Shown one piece after another: positions 58,815 through 64,000 of a DNA stretch of 64,000 bases. Each line of letters starts with the position of its first letter. Position 1 is the first letter of the stretch. The DNA comes from Progne subis subis. Lineage: Eukaryota; Chordata; Aves; Passeriformes; Hirundinidae. A model generated the notes under the pieces. The model was not told the DNA's origin. It searched no databases and saw nothing but the letters and a program-made list of their open reading frames with translations. Both the position numbers and the translations under genes were made by a program. Where the stretch lies: contig JAKJHU010000038.1 in assembly GCA_022316685.1 (NCBI GenBank), forward strand, positions 169,384-233,383, in the 5' to 3' direction.

Positions 58815-61800
58815 TGCTTTCTCTTACACTTGGTTGCAAGATCAAGGCTTGTGCTACAGCTTTAATTTGACCTGTGCTGGCTGTACACCATGAGCCTTTT
58901 TTCCACTAAAGCATCTGATTTTGAGTCTTTGAGTTTGTTTTGACTCTATTTTCAGAATTCCTGTTCATCCTTAAATGCTAATAATTTTGGATTGATTCGT
59001 ACCTATCAAAATCTAAGACTCTCTCAGGAGACTCCAGGTAGATTGCTAGAAAGTGTGCTTCCAAAATAGAATTTTTTTATTTTTTTTTTTAAGGCTGCTG
59101 AGAGAAGAATGTGTGGTTTTTGTAGTAAAAGTTCCACAGAAAGCCGGTTCACAAATGAAATTTTCATCAGATACAGCGGATCAAGAAAACATGCATACAG
59201 CCTTCTATTGCTGAACCAGGAAGCCTGTTGTTATTGACAAACCTTAGTGATAGGTCCATGTGACAGGTCTATCTCAAATTTGCTTACTTTTTGTATGACA
59301 GGTGCATTTCAACTGCTGGAGGTTCAAAGTTCTTTTGTTAATGTTTGTGGTGACATAACATCTGTTGCACCAGTTGTATTTTTTCTGTTATGGCATTTAA
59401 AAATATGTTAATTAATATCTTGGCAGAAAATGCAGCATGGCAGAGCTTCTGCCATCCAAGGACCCTTGCGGGGTTCTGTTAGTTCCCTTGCAAACCTAAA
59501 AAATAAGCTACAGCAGCAATGGATTCTGGTAGAACATAATGTAAGACTGCTTGCCTAAGTAGGTAGGGGAAGCAGCATTTAATGCATCTGTGCTGTAGAG
59601 CTCAGGGTCTCTGTTGTATCAAAGTGTAGCTGATGTGCTGGACTTTAAGTCACTACTTTCTTATTGCAGAAGGGTGTACTCCAGGTGCATAGCTATGTAT
59701 TTGCTCTCAGAGTTATGGTTTTCTCACTTCCACTCATTCTGTTTGTGGTAGCAATCACTTCTCTGTAGCCTGCTGGTGACCCTGGGATAATCACCTTTGT
59801 TAGTTAATTACTTCGGGGAGCAAACATGGGATCATGTCATTTGTGAGTGATTAGTGGGATCTGGAAATGCAAGGAAGCTGATAACTTTGGACGTGTGTAC
59901 AAATACACATGTGTGGAAGTGGACTGTTCGTTCTTCTGTTCCTCTGTATCACCTATTAAAATCTTTGGCATGACTGTAGTAAGACGTGGGAGTTTGAGAT
60001 CAGTGTGATGAGTTAGAGTGGTTGTGACGATGGTTTCAAAAGAAGGAATCAGACTAAATCACTAAAAATCTAGGTCAGCATCTCAAATCATCTCATTAAT
60101 ATCTCTGCTGCTGTTCAGCAGCTTAGAGTATCTATTTAACCCAACCTGAGGTTTATTTAATTAGAGCGCTTCTTTTAATGGTTTGTAAGTAATAATGGAT
60201 GTGAATTTTATAAATTTTCTCACACGTGGGTGCATGCAGTGTGCACTTTGTGTGACAGCCAATGCAGACCCATATGCTATTTTTGAGATTCTTGATTATA
60301 GTGTGGTTAATGTATCAGCAGTACTTCTGCTGCATTAGTAAATTATGTTTATTTCTGTATGATCAGCATCACTTTGGGTCTGAATATTACAAATATGCAA
60401 GTTTAAAATTCAAATTTTTTTACCACTTGCTTACCAAGTAATGTTTAATAGAAAGTCATCAATTAACCAGAGCAGTAGGAATGTTCAGGTTCAAATATGG
60501 GACATTTGATGTCATAAAAAGAGTTACAAATGCTCTTTGCATATAATTAGCCTTGTGCTCAGGCCCTAATATTTCAAAAAATTGGATACATATTAAATCA
60601 AGGGAAATATTAATCTACGAAATGTTAAGCAAATGCATAAATGTCATTGCAGGATTGGGAAGTAATTAAGTGGAACGTAAAAAAATACCATTATGATCTT
60701 ATCTAATCTAAAAGCATGCAGTATTAATGCTTGCCGTTTTAGTTGGCTGTACAAGTACCACTTTCACAAACACTTGTGTACATGAAATGCATATTTTCAA
60801 GAAAAATACTCAGAGGCTGGTTTAATAGATTTTACATTTTTGGCTTTCAGTATTAAAATGTGCTGTTACCACATTAATTTCCATTTAAGTGAACAGCAGC
60901 AATATGCTGCTGTTTCAGTGTGTATAAGCTTAGTGGCAGATTTTTTCATCAGTGGCCAGGAACTATTTCCTTGTTATTACTTTGAATTAAAAATGTATTA
61001 AAAATGAAGCATCGCTGCCTGCTGTAGAGAGACAGTTTGTTGTGCTACCAGTGTTAAGATGCTGTTATTTATTCTGAAGAGCAAGGAATTAAACACTCTG
61101 CAAAAGAGGTCTGGGGAAGGTGGCCAAAGTTACCCTGTCAACAGCAGCAATGTATCCAGGATAGTCGTGCTACTGCACTGATTGGGCTTGCAGCATTTTT
61201 TTATCTCCTTTCTCATCTGTTCAAATGTATTTTTTTTCACCTGTTTTAAGTTTATTAATAGCATCTACTCCCATTTTTACTATTGTATGATCATTGGTTA
61301 AAAATTGCGATATAAATGCAATCTTGTATTTTAGATTGTAATGGTAAGATTTATTTTAAATACTTATTTATTGGCTTCTTAAATGGCCACATTGAGGATG
61401 CAGCTACTTTGTCTGGTAAGTGTAGTAGATCAGCCATTAAAAATACCTTTTCCTGGAAAAGTACAGATTTGAGTTTTAGCAGTGGCTAAGTATTTGCTTT
61501 ATGTCTTCTGTTTTGTTTTGTTTTAATAGATGCTGCTGTCTTTTGGTAATTCTGATTCAAAAGGATCTAGCTGAAGTCATGGCCTGATAATTGAAATACC
61601 TATACATTATCAATGTGCACAGTTGTCTTTCTGCTATTAACTGCACGTTAGAAATATGATGTTGCATTTATACAGTTAAAAACAGGCTCAAAGTTTTGTG
61701 TTTTTTATTCAAAGTAAGCCAGCCGATGATTGCAGATATTACCACCCAATACCTACGACTGTCATTGTATGACACATTTACACTTGTTCAAATGAATAAT

Positions 61801-62780
61801 GCCTTTTTAGTTTAAAAAAAAGTGCCATTTGTATCTGCATTCCTGCTACTAAAAACATTATTAATGTTTTTGCAAGCCTTGTAAAAAGATAAAACATAAT
61901 GTTTAAGATTCATTTCAGAAATTCTGTGCTTTACCTCCCTGAAAAAAACATTTTTCCAGACAGAGCAGTGTAACTCTTCTGAGGAAGTTTTCCCCTAAAT
62001 CACAGCAGTAAACACTTCTTTCCTTTTCCCATTCTACCAGCACTATTCCATGAGAGCTGGTGGTAAGCCCAGGCTTATTAGGCACTGGGCAGAGCCGAAA
62101 TTTTTCTGAGACAATGCCCATTAGACAAACAGAACTTCTTCCCTGAGAGACATCAGGGTCTTGGCAGTAGTTTAAATTCATTCTCTAACTCAATATTATA
62201 GGAGGTTGTTTTTTTTCAATAACAGATCCTTTCACTTCAATAATGTACCTAACTAAAAATACATCTTTTATTCTTTCTGGTTTATTTCAAGTAATCACTT
62301 TTATTTCAGCTAAACTCTAAATAATAAAATTCAAGAACTTAATTTCAGAGGTTCAGTATCTAAAAAAAATCAAATTGTAAAAGGTTTTTGAAAGTGTCAG
62401 TAAGCCTGAAAAAGCAAAAATGGAAATTTTTAGCTAATATGAATTTATTTTATTTTCAAAATCTGAAAAAGACAGATGCAAGAGTGACTCTCCAGATACC
62501 ACTTGTACTTAATAGATATATTTAACATTACTGAGCATTGTAAGTACTGATCTGAGAATGCTCAGTATGTTAAAAAGGTTGGAACCAAACCTCAAATCCT
62601 ACAAGGATCTGAAAACCCATGTGTGGTATTTTGGTATTAAATCCAATTTGCACAAACAGGAATGTATCCTGAATTGATCAACGTTTGTGTTGTTGACAGA
62701 ACTGATTTTTCTATCCGAAGATGACAGGTCATCAAAACAGACTTTTTTGTTAATAGAAATTTTTCACTTTGATTAAATGC
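58815..62780. other. AT-rich non-coding DNA, no gene seen
   Basis: No frame above 88 codons and none recognisable. The section 60100-60900 is strongly AT-rich with repeated TTAATTA and ATTAAT words and could include conserved non-coding elements. No interspersed repeat recognised. Confidence 0.5.
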
Positions 62781-62784
62781 TGCC

Positions 62785-62797
62785 AAAAAAAAAAAAA

Positions 62798-62841
<44 letters not shown>
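62785..62841. repeat. A14-TA-T41 tract
   Basis: Fourteen A, then TA, then forty-one T, after GCC. The A-run and the first T-run can pair, making a pure A/T hairpin. It produces a lysine/phenylalanine frame on the minus strand (62885-62637) that is an artefact. Length is likely to be unreliable in sequencing. Confidence 0.9.
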
Positions 62842-62842
<1 letters not shown>

Positions 62843-62844
62843 TT

Positions 62845-64000
62845 AGAGTAAGAGAAATTAATAGCATTATGAATAAGATGCCCATTTAGGGAGTCAGATA
62901 TCAGTTCATATCTTGATTGACTTGGTTTTTGTCGGGGTTTATTTTAAAGTTGAATAGAGAATAGTTCTAAAACCTCAGTCTTTTTCGCAAAACACTACTG
63001 TTTTTCAGCCCTCTCAAGATTTGAGGAGACTCTGAATAAGTACATAAGGTATTCTCAAGCTTATAAGGCAGGAGCGAATGTGTTTATTGATGCCCTTGAG
63101 GATCACATTGTGCAGAAAGGATTGGTGAAGTGAATAATCAAAAAATAGAAACATTTGAATGCATAGACTAAATTCTGTGCATGTGTCCTAAGACCGGCTT
63201 AAAGATTTGACTTGTAAGTATTGTAAACTAACTAATATTAAATGAAATTTAGACTTGATTGAATCTCAGCATGAAGATGCCAACATTCAAATTGATTCAT
63301 TAGCTGACCTGAGTTCTCTGCTAAAATTTACTAGCAGGCACAGTCAGAGGACTTATCCTGGATGATGTTCATGCCGTTAACAGGAACTACCACCAGCAAC
63401 ATGTGCCATGTCAGCCCACAAAAAAAGACAAAATAATAGGTTATTTAAAACACTACAGTTATTTTTTTTTTAAAAGGCAAATCTCTGTCATGTTAAAATA
63501 TTGTTATTTTTGCATTACTTATCACTTTACGACTGGTGTAACAGCCAGAAGGTGACACAATGGAAGTTTTTGTGGAGCGCAGTGTGCTTGCTTCAAGGAG
63601 CCTAGTGTGCCAATAGAGGCACACACCAAGTGAAGCTAACATACTGGGTGAATTATGTGTCCCATCACACCAATGACTGCAGAGCAATAAAACCACCCTA
63701 AGTGTTCTAGTTACAATCAATTACATCATGCTTTAATCACATTTTAATGATGTATTAACCAAGATTTCAACAGCAATTAGTTTAATGGGTGTTTGCTTTT
63801 TTAAAACTATTTTAACTGTGGCTGTATCCAGTAAGATTAAGAAAAAAATAAAACATTGATTGTGACCTCCTTCTCCAGCAATTTTGCGTGATGGGACTGA
63901 AGAGGGAAATTTTTCAGTTACTAAGTATTCATGACTGTTAATAACGTGCTATGCGATTATATACTGCAAGATTCTTCTCGTCTACAAAGATTCTGCAAAA
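62845..64000. other. Non-coding DNA to the window end
   Basis: Only short frames of at most 75 codons; no recognisable repeat or gene. The last 300 bases are AT-rich without special structure that I can see. Confidence 0.5.

Noticed and set aside
58456..58845. 129-codon minus-strand frame as a gene
   Set aside because: It overlaps a likely old SINE trace and has no recognisable domain.
62637..62885. Lysine/phenylalanine-rich minus-strand frame
   Set aside because: It is the translation of the A14-TA-T41 tract.
1..64000. CRISPR array, bacterial operon, phage or endogenous retrovirus
   Set aside because: No regularly spaced repeats with unique spacers apart from the minisatellite (which has no unique spacers), no dense coding, and no long terminal repeats or retroviral gene content recognised.
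1..64000. A new multi-gene biological system
   Set aside because: No set of linked coding genes can be supported. The distinctive signals are regulatory-like repeats and hairpins in non-coding DNA.

Overview
The window looks like a gene-poor stretch, intergenic or deep intronic, of a vertebrate nuclear genome, most probably a bird and otherwise another sauropsid. There are no operons, no closely packed genes and no long reading frames. The recognisable interspersed repeats are a decayed CR1 LINE with a reverse-transcriptase remnant, a short CR1 3' end in the opposite orientation, and a few very old MIR/CORE-SINE-like fragments. I saw nothing like Alu, B1 or L1. Low repeat density, CpG depletion outside a few islands, and long T- or A-tracts fit an avian genome. 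I cannot name the species or the neighbouring gene.

Layout. Positions 1-3,070 are unremarkable AT-rich DNA with a long T-tract. Positions 3,110-4,145 hold the CR1 remnant. A compact CpG island lies at 7,990-8,160. From there to about 28,300 there is mostly non-coding DNA with AT-rich stretches that could be conserved elements, an inverted pair of CACGTG E-boxes (21,612-21,646) and a MEIS/PBX-HOX-like site pair (24,590-24,607). A second CpG island at 28,330-28,860 contains a 15-unit minisatellite (28,495-28,788) that combines a GC-box core with inverted CCAAT boxes and is followed by a good 5' splice-site match. Smaller CpG-dense patches lie at 31,687-31,836 and 52,690-52,793. MIR-like fragments lie at 51,290-51,450, 51,866-51,985 and 55,955-56,075. 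The right end is again AT-rich with an A14-TA-T41 tract.

No protein-coding gene, tRNA, rRNA or known miRNA could be supported. All open frames are at most about 170 codons and none shows a domain I recognise. The longest frames, inside the minisatellite, are explained by a repeat unit that lacks stop codons in every frame. The two larger CpG islands may be promoters or first exons of transcripts whose other exons are outside or not recognisable here.

The most distinctive observations are the GC-box/CCAAT tandem array and a set of perfect short hairpins (stems of 12-16 bp at 43,337, 45,464, 48,291, 53,769 and 58,357) that exceeds what chance would give. I found no convincing evidence of a new multi-gene system.
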